Below are positions 47,012 through 55,516 of a DNA stretch of 64,000 nt, piece after piece; position 1 is the stretch's first letter; each line of letters starts with the position of its first letter. The stretch is taken from assembly GCA_963806015.1 (NCBI GenBank), contig CAWDWM010000006.1, positions 496,001 through 560,000 on the forward strand, given 5' to 3'. The stretch is from JAOPZW01 sp963806015. Lineage in GTDB: Bacteria > Actinomycetota > Thermoleophilia > Solirubrobacterales > Solirubrobacteraceae. The translations under genes and the position numbers were made by a program. A model generated the notes under the pieces. It was given only the letters and a program-made list of their open reading frames with translations, was not told where the DNA came from and did no database searches.

Positions 47012-48262
47012 TTGGCCCTCGCAAAGACCGCTCCCCTGCGCAGCGCGCTCGCCGAAGCGCTCCCCGAGCGCCCCTTCACCGTCGCCTTCTGGGACGGCAG
47101 CGAGCTGCCGGCCACCGCCCCCGGACCCACCATGACCGTGCGCTCCCCGCGCGCGGTCGCCCACGCGCTGTACCGGCCGGGCCAGCTCGGAATCGGCCGG
47201 GCCTACGTCTCGGGCGAGCTCGACGTCGACGACCTCGACAGCACGATCGAGGTGCTGCAGCACTGGAAGCCGCCGTCGCTCGATCGCGCCACCAAGGCCC
47301 GCCTGGCGCTGGCCGCGGCGCGCGCCATGGGCCTCGAGCGCCCGCCGGAGCGCCCGCAGTCCGAGCTCGTGCCCGAGGGCCGGCGGCACTCGATCGCCCG
47401 CGACCGCCGCTCGGTGCGCCACCACTACGACCTGCCGGTCGAGTTCTTCGCGCTCTTCCTCGACGCCTCGATGACCTATAGCTGCGCGATCTTCTCGCGC
47501 GGGGCCGAGACGCTCGAGGAGGCCCAGGAGACCAAGCTCGAGCTCGTGTGCAGCAAGCTCGGCCTCAAGGCCGGCGAGCGCCTGCTCGACGTGGGCTGCG
47601 GCTGGGGCAGCTTCGCCGTCCACGCGGCCGTCAACCATGGCGTCCACGTCACCGGCATCACGCTCTCGGCGCCGCAGGCCGAGCGGGCGCGCGCCCGCGC
47701 CGAGGAGGCGGGCGTCGCCGACCGCGTCGACATCCGCGTCCAGGACTGGCGCGAGCTGCTCGGCGAGCGCTTCGACGCGATCGCCTCGATCGGCATGGTC
47801 GAGCACGTCGGCAACAACCAGATCGACGCCTACGCGCTGCGCCTGCGCGAGCTGCTGGAGCCCGACGGGCGGCTGCTCAACCACGGCATCGCGCGGGTGC
47901 GCCACGGCGACCCGGAGGCCGGGCCGTTCTCTGAGCGCTACGTCTTCCCCGACGCCGCGCCGCTGCACGTGGGGCGCGTGATCGGCGCCTTCGAGGTCGC
48001 CGGCCTGCCAAGCGACCACATCGAGGGCTTCCAGTCCGACTACGCCGAGACGCTGCGCCACTGGGCGATGCGCCTCGACGAGAACCTCGACCGGGCGACC
48101 GAGCTCGTCGGGCCCGAGCGCGTGCGCGTCTGGCGGCTGTACCTGCGCGCCGCCCGCCAGGGCTTCGTGACCGGCTTCACCTCGATCTACCAGGTCCGGG
48201 CGGCGCCGCCCGGGGTCGTGCTCGCCCCGGTGGGCACCGAGAGCGCGACGGCCGCCGTCTAG
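47012..48262 (+). CDS. cfa: Cyclopropane-fatty-acyl-phospholipid synthase family protein
   Basis: The 416-residue SAM-dependent enzyme has an N-terminal lipid-associated region (VRSPRAVAHALYRPGQLGIGRAYVSGELD), then SIARDRRSVRHHYDLP with the bicarbonate-site residues, MTYSCAIFSRGAETLEEAQ, the SAM motif LLDVGCGWGSFA, SIGMVEHVG, and the C-terminal YLRAARQGFVTGFTSIYQV. It methylenates double bonds in phospholipid acyl chains; methyltransferases that make 10-methyl branched chains are close relatives and cannot be ruled out. TTG 47012 is the start in the frame and lies 3 bases after the desaturase stop. Confidence 0.93.
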   Translation: MALAKTAPLRSALAEALPERPFTVAFWDGSELPATAPGPTMTVRSPRAVAHALYRPGQLGIGRAYVSGELDVDDLDSTIEVLQHWKPPSLDRATKARLALAAARAMGLERPPERPQSELVPEGRRHSIARDRRSVRHHYDLPVEFFALFLDASMTYSCAIFSRGAETLEEAQETKLELVCSKLGLKAGERLLDVGCGWGSFAVHAAVNHGVHVTGITLSAPQAERARARAEEAGVADRVDIRVQDWRELLGERFDAIASIGMVEHVGNNQIDAYALRLRELLEPDGRLLNHGIARVRHGDPEAGPFSERYVFPDAAPLHVGRVIGAFEVAGLPSDHIEGFQSDYAETLRHWAMRLDENLDRATELVGPERVRVWRLYLRAARQGFVTGFTSIYQVRAAPPGVVLAPVGTESATAAV

Positions 48263-48283
48263 TCAGCGCGGTACCGTGCGGCC

Positions 48284-48559
48284 ATGCTGCAGATCTCACA
48301 CCACGAGCGTGTGGAGGGCCATCCGCACCGATGGCACGTGTTCCTCCACGACCGCGACGAGCCGATCCCGGTCGAGCTAAGCGCCGACGACCGACGCACG
48401 CTCGACCTCACGGACGAGGAGATCCACGAACGGCTGCCGAGCGCGCTGGAGCGCCACTACACCGAGAATCGCGACGACCTGCTCATGGTTCCGGGCGAGC
48501 AGTACAACGAGGCGAGCTGGGACGCCCCGGTGCGCCTGCTGCAGAATCACTTCGTCTGA
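48284..48559 (+). CDS. Small hypothetical protein (91 aa)
   Basis: The product (MLQISHHERVEGHPHRWHVF at the start; ELSADDRRTLDLTDEEIHERL; a terminal SWDAPVRLLQNHFV) is acidic, soluble and not recognised. The composition is protein-like and it lies 21 bases after the cfa gene on the same strand. It overlaps the convergent hyuB gene by 13 bases. Confidence 0.65.
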   Translation: MLQISHHERVEGHPHRWHVFLHDRDEPIPVELSADDRRTLDLTDEEIHERLPSALERHYTENRDDLLMVPGEQYNEASWDAPVRLLQNHFV

Positions 48560-50448
48560 GCGGCCCGCAGCCGCTCGGTCGCGGCGAGGTCGAGCGCCAG
48601 CCCCTCGGGATCCTCGTCGGGGTCGCCGGTGATCACGACCCCGTAGTCGCGCGCGGCGCCCTCGATCGTGACGTACCCGTCGCGCACGTCGCGCTTGACC
48701 GCGTCGGGGTCGCGCGCCAGCGCATCGCCCCAACCGCCGCCTCCGGTGTTGACGTAGCGCAGGATCGCGCCAGCAGGCGTCGCGTGGCCGGCCGGCGGGA
48801 AGGGGTACACGTAGGTCCCGCCGGGGTCGAGGACGTTGGTCTGCGGATCGACGACGCCGGCCAGCGGCGTGGCCCCGCGGTAGGCCTCGGGCCCGGTGCC
48901 CGGCGCGCTCCCGTCGCCTGGACCGAAGACCCACACGCCGCCGGGGCGCCCCTCGCCCCCGCCCTGCACGCCGAAACCGGCGGCGCGCTTGGCCCGCAGC
49001 GACATCAGGTGGTGCTCGGCGGGCGCGGTCCAGAGCGTGTCGCGCACCATCGCCGCCCCACCACGGTGGCGCCCTGGGCCCGCGCTGTCGGGCAGCGGCT
49101 CGTGGCGCAGCATGACCACGGGCACGTCGGCCTCGATCGCCTCCACCGCGGTCGCCACCCCGTTGGCCTGGTAGGAGAACATCTGCGTCTCGCCGTCGCC
49201 GTGGCGCGTGGCGCCGAACGGGCCGACCTCGCCGCCGCACTGGGCGGCCGAGACCCACGGGGTCCCGTCGGGCCGCAGGCCGAAGGCGTTGTGGATGTCG
49301 GTGCCGCCGCGGTCTCCGCCAATGGCGCCCTCGCCCGCGCAGCCCGCGAACGCGCGCAACAGCGCGGAGAGCATCACCTGGCTCTGCTCGTAGTAGGCGA
49401 ACACCGCCCCGTCGGGCGGCAGCGCGCTGACCACCGTGCCCTCGGGCAGCACGATGTCGATGTTCCGATACAGGCCCGAGGTGAACGCCCCGCGCGGGTC
49501 CAGGAGGTACTTCACCGCGACGCCGACCGTGGTCTTGACGTCCAGCGCGGTGGCGTTGATGCAGGTGCGCGCCTGGCGCGAGGTCCCGCTGAAGTCGACC
49601 TCGAGGCGATCGTCGCGCTTGGTGATCGCGACCTGCACGCGGTATTCCTCGCCGTCGTCGGCGCCGTCGCAGTCGCTCATGTCCCAGCCGTCCCAGCGGC
49701 CGTCGGGCAACTCGGCGAGGGCCTCTGCGATGCGCTCGGCGTTGGCGTCGCAGACGTACTGGATCGTGCCGCGCAGCGCGTCGGCGCCGTAGCGCTCGGC
49801 GCTCTGCGCGAGCAGCCGCTCGCCGAGGTCCAGGCCGGCGACGATCGTCTGCATGTCCGGGAAGAGGATCTCGCCGAAGCGCACGTTGTCGAAGATCAGG
49901 CTCCACGTCTCGCGCACGGGCTCGCCGGCGCTGAACAGGGCGCGCGGCGAGACCACGAGGCCGTTCTCGTACACCGTGCGCTTGGTGCAGCTGAACCCGC
50001 CGGGAACGGCGCCGCCCATGTCCAGCTGGTGGGCCTTGAGGTTGGCGAACGCGAGGATCGCGCCGTCGTGGAACACGGGGCGCACGAACAGCATGTCGTT
50101 GACGTGCGTGCCGGTCCGGTAGGGATCGTTGGCGACGATGACGTCGCCGGGCTGCAGGCGCTCGGGCCCGTACTCCTCGATCGTGTTGCGCACCGAGTCG
50201 GTCATCGTGCCGGTGAAGAGCACGATGCTGTTGCTCATCGCCGGCGTCGCGTAGTCCGACGACGGGGCGCCCGCGATCGTGCCGGCGAAGTCATAGAAGT
50301 CGCGCAGGATCGGCGAGAACGCCGCCGTCAGCAGGCGGCTGCACATGTGCTCGACGACGTAGGCGAAGCGGTTGGCCAGCACGGTGGCGGTGAAGCGGTC
50401 GCAGCCGTAGCGCTCGGCGAACTGCGCGTCGTCGAGGTCGCGGATCAT
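48547..50448 (-). CDS. Hydantoinase B/oxoprolinase-family subunit (HyuB type)
   Basis: The 633-residue protein has RFAYVVEHMCSRLLTAAFSPILRD-type N-terminus, GDVIVANDPYRTGTHVNDM, MGGAVPGG and the C-terminal GGGGWGDALARDPDAV, features of the HyuB/AcxB family. Depending on partners such proteins hydrolyse hydantoins or 5-oxoproline, or form ATP-dependent acetone/acetophenone carboxylases. It overlaps hyuA by four bases. With the small zinc-ribbon protein and two oxidoreductases encoded upstream, a carboxylase-type role is conceivable (inference). The start ATG 50448 is fixed by the overlap. Confidence 0.9.
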   Translation of the reverse strand: MIRDLDDAQFAERYGCDRFTATVLANRFAYVVEHMCSRLLTAAFSPILRDFYDFAGTIAGAPSSDYATPAMSNSIVLFTGTMTDSVRNTIEEYGPERLQPGDVIVANDPYRTGTHVNDMLFVRPVFHDGAILAFANLKAHQLDMGGAVPGGFSCTKRTVYENGLVVSPRALFSAGEPVRETWSLIFDNVRFGEILFPDMQTIVAGLDLGERLLAQSAERYGADALRGTIQYVCDANAERIAEALAELPDGRWDGWDMSDCDGADDGEEYRVQVAITKRDDRLEVDFSGTSRQARTCINATALDVKTTVGVAVKYLLDPRGAFTSGLYRNIDIVLPEGTVVSALPPDGAVFAYYEQSQVMLSALLRAFAGCAGEGAIGGDRGGTDIHNAFGLRPDGTPWVSAAQCGGEVGPFGATRHGDGETQMFSYQANGVATAVEAIEADVPVVMLRHEPLPDSAGPGRHRGGAAMVRDTLWTAPAEHHLMSLRAKRAAGFGVQGGGEGRPGGVWVFGPGDGSAPGTGPEAYRGATPLAGVVDPQTNVLDPGGTYVYPFPPAGHATPAGAILRYVNTGGGGWGDALARDPDAVKRDVRDGYVTIEGAARDYGVVITGDPDEDPEGLALDLAATERLRAAQTK

Positions 50449-52477
50449 GCGCGCGCCTCGATCGAGATCTCGCCGAAGCGCCCGACCTCGGCGACCTGGC
50501 CGGGCATCACGAAGGTGGTCGAGAGCGCCTCGCGGATGACCGCGGGGCCGTGGACGACGGCGCCCACGGGCAGGCGCTCGCGGTCGTGCTCGGCGGCGCG
50601 CAGCGGCTCGTCGGAGAGGTGGCGCACCTCGATCGTGCGCGCGGGCGCAGGCGCCGGCTCGGAGGCGCCGTCGCGCGCGACGTGCTCGATCTTGTCGGCG
50701 GGGACGACGAGTTGCACGCGATAGGTGACGCCCTGGACCGGCACGTAGGGGAAGCGGTTGCCGTAGCGGCGCTCGTAGGCCTCGTGGAAGCGCTCGACCA
50801 GCGCGGGCATCGTCGCGGCCGTGATCGGCTCGTCGCCGACCTCGACGAACGGCGTCTCCCAGCTCTGGCCGAGCAGGCGCCCGTCGAGGCTGCGGCGCGC
50901 GGCCACGCCGTCGGCCGCGGCGCCGACGCGCTCGCGCAGCGTGCGCTCCATCTGCTGGTAGCCGTCCTCGACCTGCGCCGCGCTGTCGGGGCTCAGCACC
51001 ACGTAGGCGCTGCGGCTCTCGTAGTAGACGAGGTCGGTGCTGAGCAGGCCCATCGCCGAGAACAGGCCGGGGTGCGGCGGGATGACGATGCGCGCCACCT
51101 GCAGCAGGTCCAGCGCGGCGGGCAGGAGCATCGGCCCGGCGGCGCCATAGGCGACGAGGGTGAAGTCGCGCGGGTCGACGCCGTGGCGCACGGCAACGTT
51201 GGTGACCTCCTCGGCGATGTTGGCGACGGCGAGGCGGTAGGCGAACGACACGCGCTGCTCGAGCGAGAGCGGCGTGTCGAGCGCCTCGAACGCCCGCCGC
51301 GCGAGCTCGGGATCCAGGCGCATCTCGCCGCCGGCGAAGCCGTCGGGATCGAGGATGCCCATCAGCAGGCAGGCATCGGTCAGCGTCGGCGCGCCGCCGC
51401 CGCGCCCGTAGCACGCGGGGCCGGGGTCCGAGCCCGCGCTCTCGGGCCCGACGCGGACGTCGCCCGAGGGCGAGATCGACACGATGCTGCCGCCGCCGGC
51501 ACCGACGCTCGACACCTCGGTCGACAGCGCGTTGATGACCAGGTCGTGCTCGATCTCGAAGGTGTCGTTGACGAACGGCGCGCCGTCGACGACGAGCGAG
51601 ACGTCGGTCGAGGTACCGCCGACGTCGGCGCACAGGAGGTTGCCGGTCCCCAGCGCGGCGCCGAGGCGGGTGCTCGAGATCGTGCCGGCGGCCGGGCCGG
51701 CGAAGACGATGCGAAACGGCTTCTGCAGCGCCTCGCGCCAGGGCAGCAGGGTCGCCGCACAGTCGGCGAAGTTCAGGTCGCCGTCGAAGCCCAGCTCGCG
51801 CAGATCGGCATCCAGGCGCGTCGAGTAGCGCCCGAAGATGAGCTTCATGAGCACGTCGACGACGGTCGTCGATGCGCGCGCGTACTCCTTGGCCAGCGGC
51901 GAGGTCTCCGAGGAGATCGAGATGGCGACGTCGTCGCCCAGCGCCTCGCGCGTCAGCTCGCGCAGCTGCTCCTCGTGCGCCGGGTTGACGTAGGCGTTGA
52001 GCAGGCAGATGGCCACGCCCTGCACCTCGCAGCGGCGCAGCACCGCGAGCTGGCGGCGCGCCTGCTCGACGTCGAGCGCGTGCAGCTCGCTGCCGTCGGC
52101 GAGCATCCGCTCGGGCACGCCGCGGCGCAGGGGTAGCGCGGGACGAGCGGCCGGGCGGCGTCGCCGAACGAGCGTCGCCAGGCGGGGTCGGTCTGCCCGT
52201 CGAGCGGACGGCGGATCGTGCCGCGGTCGAGGATGTCGCGGAAGCCCTCGGTGGTGAGGAACGCGACCTTCGGCAGCCGCCGCGTGATGACCGCGTTGAG
52301 GCCCATCGTGCTCGCGTGGTTGAACACCGCGCTGCCCTGCACGCCGAGCCGACGCGCGCCCTCGACGACCGCGGTCGCGGGCTCGCGCGCGTCGCTGGGG
52401 ACCTTGGTCACCTCGATGCGCCCGTCGCGCACCGCGACGACATCGGTGAACGTCCCGCCGACGTCGACGCCGATCAT
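50445..52477 (-). pseudogene. Hydantoinase A/oxoprolinase-family subunit, frameshifted
   Basis: The N-terminal part (from ATG 52477, MIGVDVGGTFTDVVAVRDG, to ...DAARPLVPRY) and the larger remainder (LRRGVPERMLADGSELHALD onward to 50445) lie in different frames. The switch is in the G-run at 52130-52133, where two extra bases or one missing base break the frame. Repaired, the product would be 676 residues, the normal HyuA length, with intact ASKHA ATPase motifs (GVDVGGTFTD, CADVGGTSTD, SVGAGGGS). This may be a real mutation or a sequencing error. An internal start at 52118 would give a truncated protein lacking the first ATP motif. It overlaps both neighbours by four bases. Confidence 0.85.
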
Positions 52478-52698
52478 CCGATGGTCAGCCCCAACGGGGT
52501 CAGCGATCCCAGCCGCGGCGCGCGCTCGCGCGACACCGAGGTCAGGCACTGCTGGCACTTGACGACGTCCCACAGGCCGCCCTCGCCGAGCACGCGATAG
52601 GCGGCGAGCGCCTGCGCGCCGCACGCCGGGCAGGCGCCCTGCACCGGCTCGCGCTCGACGCTGAGATGGGTCTGGTCGGGTCGCGGGAACGTGTGCAT
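52474..52698 (-). CDS. Small zinc-ribbon subunit beside HyuAB
   Basis: The 74-residue protein contains two CxxC pairs (GACPACGAQALAAYRV and DVVKCQQCLTSV), a probable zinc ribbon. It stands between an alcohol dehydrogenase gene (zero spacing) and hyuA (ATGA overlap), so it is surely translated with them. Its position recalls the small zinc-containing subunit of acetone carboxylase, although it is shorter than the known gamma subunit; I infer a structural or assembly role in a HyuAB-type enzyme. Confidence 0.75.
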   Translation of the reverse strand: MHTFPRPDQTHLSVEREPVQGACPACGAQALAAYRVLGEGGLWDVVKCQQCLTSVSRERAPRLGSLTPLGLTIG

Positions 52699-53793
52699 CT
52701 AGACCGATCCGTTCGGGACGATGACGCCGGTGAGGTCGCGCTTGTCGGCGGATGCCGCCAGCGCGTCGTTGATGTCGTCGAGCCCATAGCGCGAGGTGAT
52801 GATCGGCTCGGCGTCGAGCCGCCCGTCCTCGAGCATGCCGACGAAGAGCGGCAGGTCGCGGCGCATCCGGACGTTCCCGTTCTGGCAGCTGAGCACGCGC
52901 CGGCCCTGGAGCGCGAGCTCGAACTGCGGGTAGGTGACCGTCGCGCCCAGGCGCTCGACGCCGGTGAGCACGATCGTCCCCGCGCGGCGCGCGGTGGTCA
53001 GTGCCTGCTCCTGCGCGGCGGTCATCCCCGCGGCCTCGAGGACGTAGTCGGCGCCGCGCCCGCCGGTCAGGGCGCGCACCTGCTCCACCGGGTCGCCGTC
53101 GGCGGGGTCGACGAGGTCGGTGGCGCCGAGCCGGCCCGCCATCTCGCGCCGCTCGGCGATCGGCTCGACCGCGATGATCCGCCCTGCCCCGGCCAGCCGC
53201 GCGCCCTGGATCATCCACAGCCCGAGGTGCCCGGTGCCGAGGATCGCGACCGACCGGCCCGGCTTGACCTCGGCCACGTTGAAGACCGCCCCCACGCCCG
53301 AGGTGATCCCGCAGCCCAGCAGCGAGAGCACGTCGTCGGGCAGGTCGGTGTGCAGCGGGAACGCCTGGTTGGCGGTGACGTTCATCATCTCTGCGTAGCC
53401 CCCGACGTTGCCCGCCGCGCTGACGGGCGCGCCGTCCGGGCGGAACGCGACGTGGAAATAGGCCTTGGCGTCGAAGAGCTCCGAGCACTGGTCGGGCCGG
53501 CCCTCGGCGCAGTAGAAGCAGTGGCCGCACTCGGGCGTCCCGGGCACGAGCACCCGGTCGCCGACCTCGACGTGGGTGACGTCCGGTCCGATCGCATCGA
53601 CGACCCCGATCGACGCGTGGCCGAGGATCGTCGGCGGGACCTTGCCGAGCTCGCCGCGCTGGTTGATGCAGTCGGTCGAGCAGAACGGCGTGGCGCCCGT
53701 GCGGACGACGACGCGGCCCGGCGTCGGGTCGAGCAGCTCGATCTCCTCGACCACGAAGGGCTGCTTGAGCTCGGCGAGGACGGCGGCGCGCAT
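52699..53793 (-). CDS. Zinc-type alcohol dehydrogenase, first paralogue
   Basis: The 364-residue medium-chain dehydrogenase has the structural zinc Cys cluster CGHCFYCAEGRPDQC, the NAD-binding VAILGTGHLGLWMIQGA, and GCGITSGVGAVFNVAEV, as in class III-like and aryl alcohol dehydrogenases. The catalytic-zinc region has Cys in FCSTDC and reads LGHASIGVV, where the usual Glu of the GHE motif is replaced by Ala. It is closely similar to the second ADH at 54400. It should oxidise an alcohol intermediate in the pathway encoded by this operon. It starts 3 bases after the truncated SDR. Confidence 0.87.
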   Translation of the reverse strand: MRAAVLAELKQPFVVEEIELLDPTPGRVVVRTGATPFCSTDCINQRGELGKVPPTILGHASIGVVDAIGPDVTHVEVGDRVLVPGTPECGHCFYCAEGRPDQCSELFDAKAYFHVAFRPDGAPVSAAGNVGGYAEMMNVTANQAFPLHTDLPDDVLSLLGCGITSGVGAVFNVAEVKPGRSVAILGTGHLGLWMIQGARLAGAGRIIAVEPIAERREMAGRLGATDLVDPADGDPVEQVRALTGGRGADYVLEAAGMTAAQEQALTTARRAGTIVLTGVERLGATVTYPQFELALQGRRVLSCQNGNVRMRRDLPLFVGMLEDGRLDAEPIITSRYGLDDINDALAASADKRDLTGVIVPNGSV

Positions 53794-53796
53794 CGC

Positions 53797-54375
53797 TCAG
53801 TCCCCCACGTGGATCCCGGCCAGGATCCCGCCGTCGACGCAGAACTCCGAGCCCGTGCTGTACGTCGCGTCGCACACGATGTGCAGCATCGTCGTCGCCA
53901 CCTCCTCGGACCGGCCGAAGCGCGGGATCGGATAGCGCGCCGCCTGCGTCGCCTCGTCGGCGGCGCCCTCGATCATCGCCCCGCCGCCGGCGCGCCGCAT
54001 CGACGGGTGCACGGTCTTCATCCCCAGGAACGCGCCGGTGAGGTTGGTGTCGAGGACGCGGCGCCACTCGTCGAGCGCGAGCTCGGCGATCCGCTCGACG
54101 GCCAGCACCCCGGCGTTGTTGACCAGTACCGAGATTGGCCCGAACGCCTCCTCGGCGAGGCTCACCGCGCCGCGCCACGAGCCCTCGTCGGTGACGTCGA
54201 GCGCGGCGAAGCGCGCGCCCTCGCCCAGGTCGTCCGCAACGGCGGCGCCCTCGGCCTCGAGCACATCGCCGATGACGACGCGCGCCCCCTCGGCCGCGAG
54301 CGCGCGCGCGTGCGCCTCCCCCATTCCGCGTGCGCCCCCGGTCACGAGTGCGACCCTACCGTCCAGCGTGGCCAT
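53797..54375 (-). CDS. SDR with an in-frame deletion of the catalytic block
   Basis: The 192-residue protein starts as a normal SDR (VALVTGGARGMGEAHARALA, DVTDEGSWRGAV, LVNNAGVL, NLTGAFLGMKTVHPSMRRAG) and ends normally (RYPIPRFGRSEEVATTML, STGSEFCVDGG), but GGGAMI is followed directly by EGAADEATQ. About 50-60 residues normally found there, including the catalytic Ser and the YxxxK motif, are missing; the join is at 53970/53971. As it stands the protein cannot work as a classical SDR. It could be a deletion mutant, a non-catalytic relic, or an assembly collapse. It opens the five-gene operon down to hyuB. Confidence 0.82.
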   Translation of the reverse strand: MATLDGRVALVTGGARGMGEAHARALAAEGARVVIGDVLEAEGAAVADDLGEGARFAALDVTDEGSWRGAVSLAEEAFGPISVLVNNAGVLAVERIAELALDEWRRVLDTNLTGAFLGMKTVHPSMRRAGGGAMIEGAADEATQAARYPIPRFGRSEEVATTMLHIVCDATYSTGSEFCVDGGILAGIHVGD

Positions 54376-54381
54376 GAATGT

Positions 54382-54400
54382 TCGTCATATCGTATGACGA
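54382..54400. promoter_or_regulatory. Operator dyad between divergent SDR and ADH genes
   Basis: TCGTCATA and TATGACGA flank a 3-base centre in a perfect 8-bp dyad in the 24-base gap between the two divergent starts. It contains the GTATGA/TCATA core also present before 55515, 57891 and 59904. It is probably bound by the FadR-type regulator encoded at 57169-57891, controlling both directions at once. Confidence 0.7.
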
Positions 54401-55497
54401 TGCGCGCTGCAATCCTGGAGGCGATCGGGCGGCCGCTCGTCATCGAGGAGGTCGAACTGCGCGCGCCCGGCGCGCACGAGGTCGTGGTGCGCATCGCCGC
54501 GATCGACGTCTGCATCACCGACGCGCTCAGCGCGCGCGGCGACGTGGCCGCGGCGCCGCCGACGATCCTGGGCCACGCGGCGGCGGGCATCGTCGAGGAG
54601 GTCGGAGCGAACGTCGAGCGCGTGCGCCCGGGCGACCGCATCGTCGTGGCCGGCACGCCGGAGTGCGGCGAGTGCTTCTGGTGCATCCGCGATCAGCCCG
54701 ACCAGTGCGCGGAGATGCTCGGCGGCATCCTCCCGCCGCGCGTCGTGGCCACCCGCGCCGGCGGCGAGCCCGTGCACGCCGACGGGGGCGTCGGCGCCTT
54801 CGCCGAGAAGATGGTGCTGCGCGACAGCGGGGTGGTCGCGGTCGACACCGGGCTCTCCGACGAGCACCTGTCCCTGCTGGGCTGCGGGGTCACCTCGGGC
54901 GTGGGCGCGGTCCTCAACCTCGCCGAGGTCCAGGCCGGCTCGTCCGTGGCGGTCGTCGGCTGCGGCGCGCTGGGCCTGTGGATGATCCAGGGGGCGCGGG
55001 TGGCGGGCGCGACGACGATCGTCGCCGTGGAGCCGCGTGGCGAGCGCCGTGAGCTGGCACGCGCCGTGGGCGCCACGCACGCGCTCGACCCCGCCGACGG
55101 CGATCCCGTGGCAGCGGTCAAGGCGCTCACCGGCGGCCGCGGCGCGGACTACGCGCTCGAGGCGGCGGGGCCGCCGGAGGCGATGGCACAGGCGCTCGCG
55201 ATGACGCGCCCCGCGGGCACGATGGTCCCCGCCGGGTGGGAGACGCTGTCGTCCACGGTCACCCTGCCGGCGGTCGACTTCGCGATCGGCGGCAAGCGCA
55301 TCCAGAGCTGTCAGTACGGCGGCGCGCACATCCGCCGCGACATCCCGCGCTTCGCGCGGATGCTCGAGGCCGGGCTGCTCGACGCGGTTCCGCTGATCAG
55401 CCGCCGCTTCGCGTTGGAGGAGGTCAACGGGGCGCTGGCCGCCGCGTTGGGCCGCGAGTTGATCACCGCCGTCATCGTCCCCGATTCGCCTTCCTGA
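54400..55497 (+). CDS. Zinc-type alcohol dehydrogenase, second paralogue
   Basis: The 365-residue protein parallels the ADH at 52699: CGECFWCIRDQPDQC for structural zinc, VAVVGCGALGLWMIQGA for NAD, GCGVTSGVGAVLNLAEV. The catalytic region has Cys in DVCITDAL and LGHAAAGIV, again with Ala instead of the usual Glu after GH. ATG 54400 is preferred to 54394 because the product then starts MRAAILEA like its paralogue (MRAAVLAE), and ATG 54394 falls within the operator dyad. There is no Shine-Dalgarno, so a leaderless mRNA is likely. The monooxygenase gene follows after 17 bases. Confidence 0.87.
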   Translation: MRAAILEAIGRPLVIEEVELRAPGAHEVVVRIAAIDVCITDALSARGDVAAAPPTILGHAAAGIVEEVGANVERVRPGDRIVVAGTPECGECFWCIRDQPDQCAEMLGGILPPRVVATRAGGEPVHADGGVGAFAEKMVLRDSGVVAVDTGLSDEHLSLLGCGVTSGVGAVLNLAEVQAGSSVAVVGCGALGLWMIQGARVAGATTIVAVEPRGERRELARAVGATHALDPADGDPVAAVKALTGGRGADYALEAAGPPEAMAQALAMTRPAGTMVPAGWETLSSTVTLPAVDFAIGGKRIQSCQYGGAHIRRDIPRFARMLEAGLLDAVPLISRRFALEEVNGALAAALGRELITAVIVPDSPS

Positions 55498-55503
55498 CGT
55501 ATG

Positions 55504-55516
55504 ATTGTCCGACAAT
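55504..55516 (+). promoter_or_regulatory. Possible operator before the monooxygenase gene
   Basis: ATTGTC-C-GACAAT is a perfect interrupted dyad ending at the ATG of the flavoprotein gene and preceded by CGTATG. It combines a GTATGA element with a dyad of its own and may be a second control point inside the ADH-monooxygenase-decarboxylase operon. Confidence 0.5.

Noticed and set aside
50445..52118. Complete HyuA protein starting at the internal ATG 52118
   Set aside because: It would lack the GVDVGGTFTD ATP motif found in the upstream frame; a frameshifted full-length gene explains the data better.
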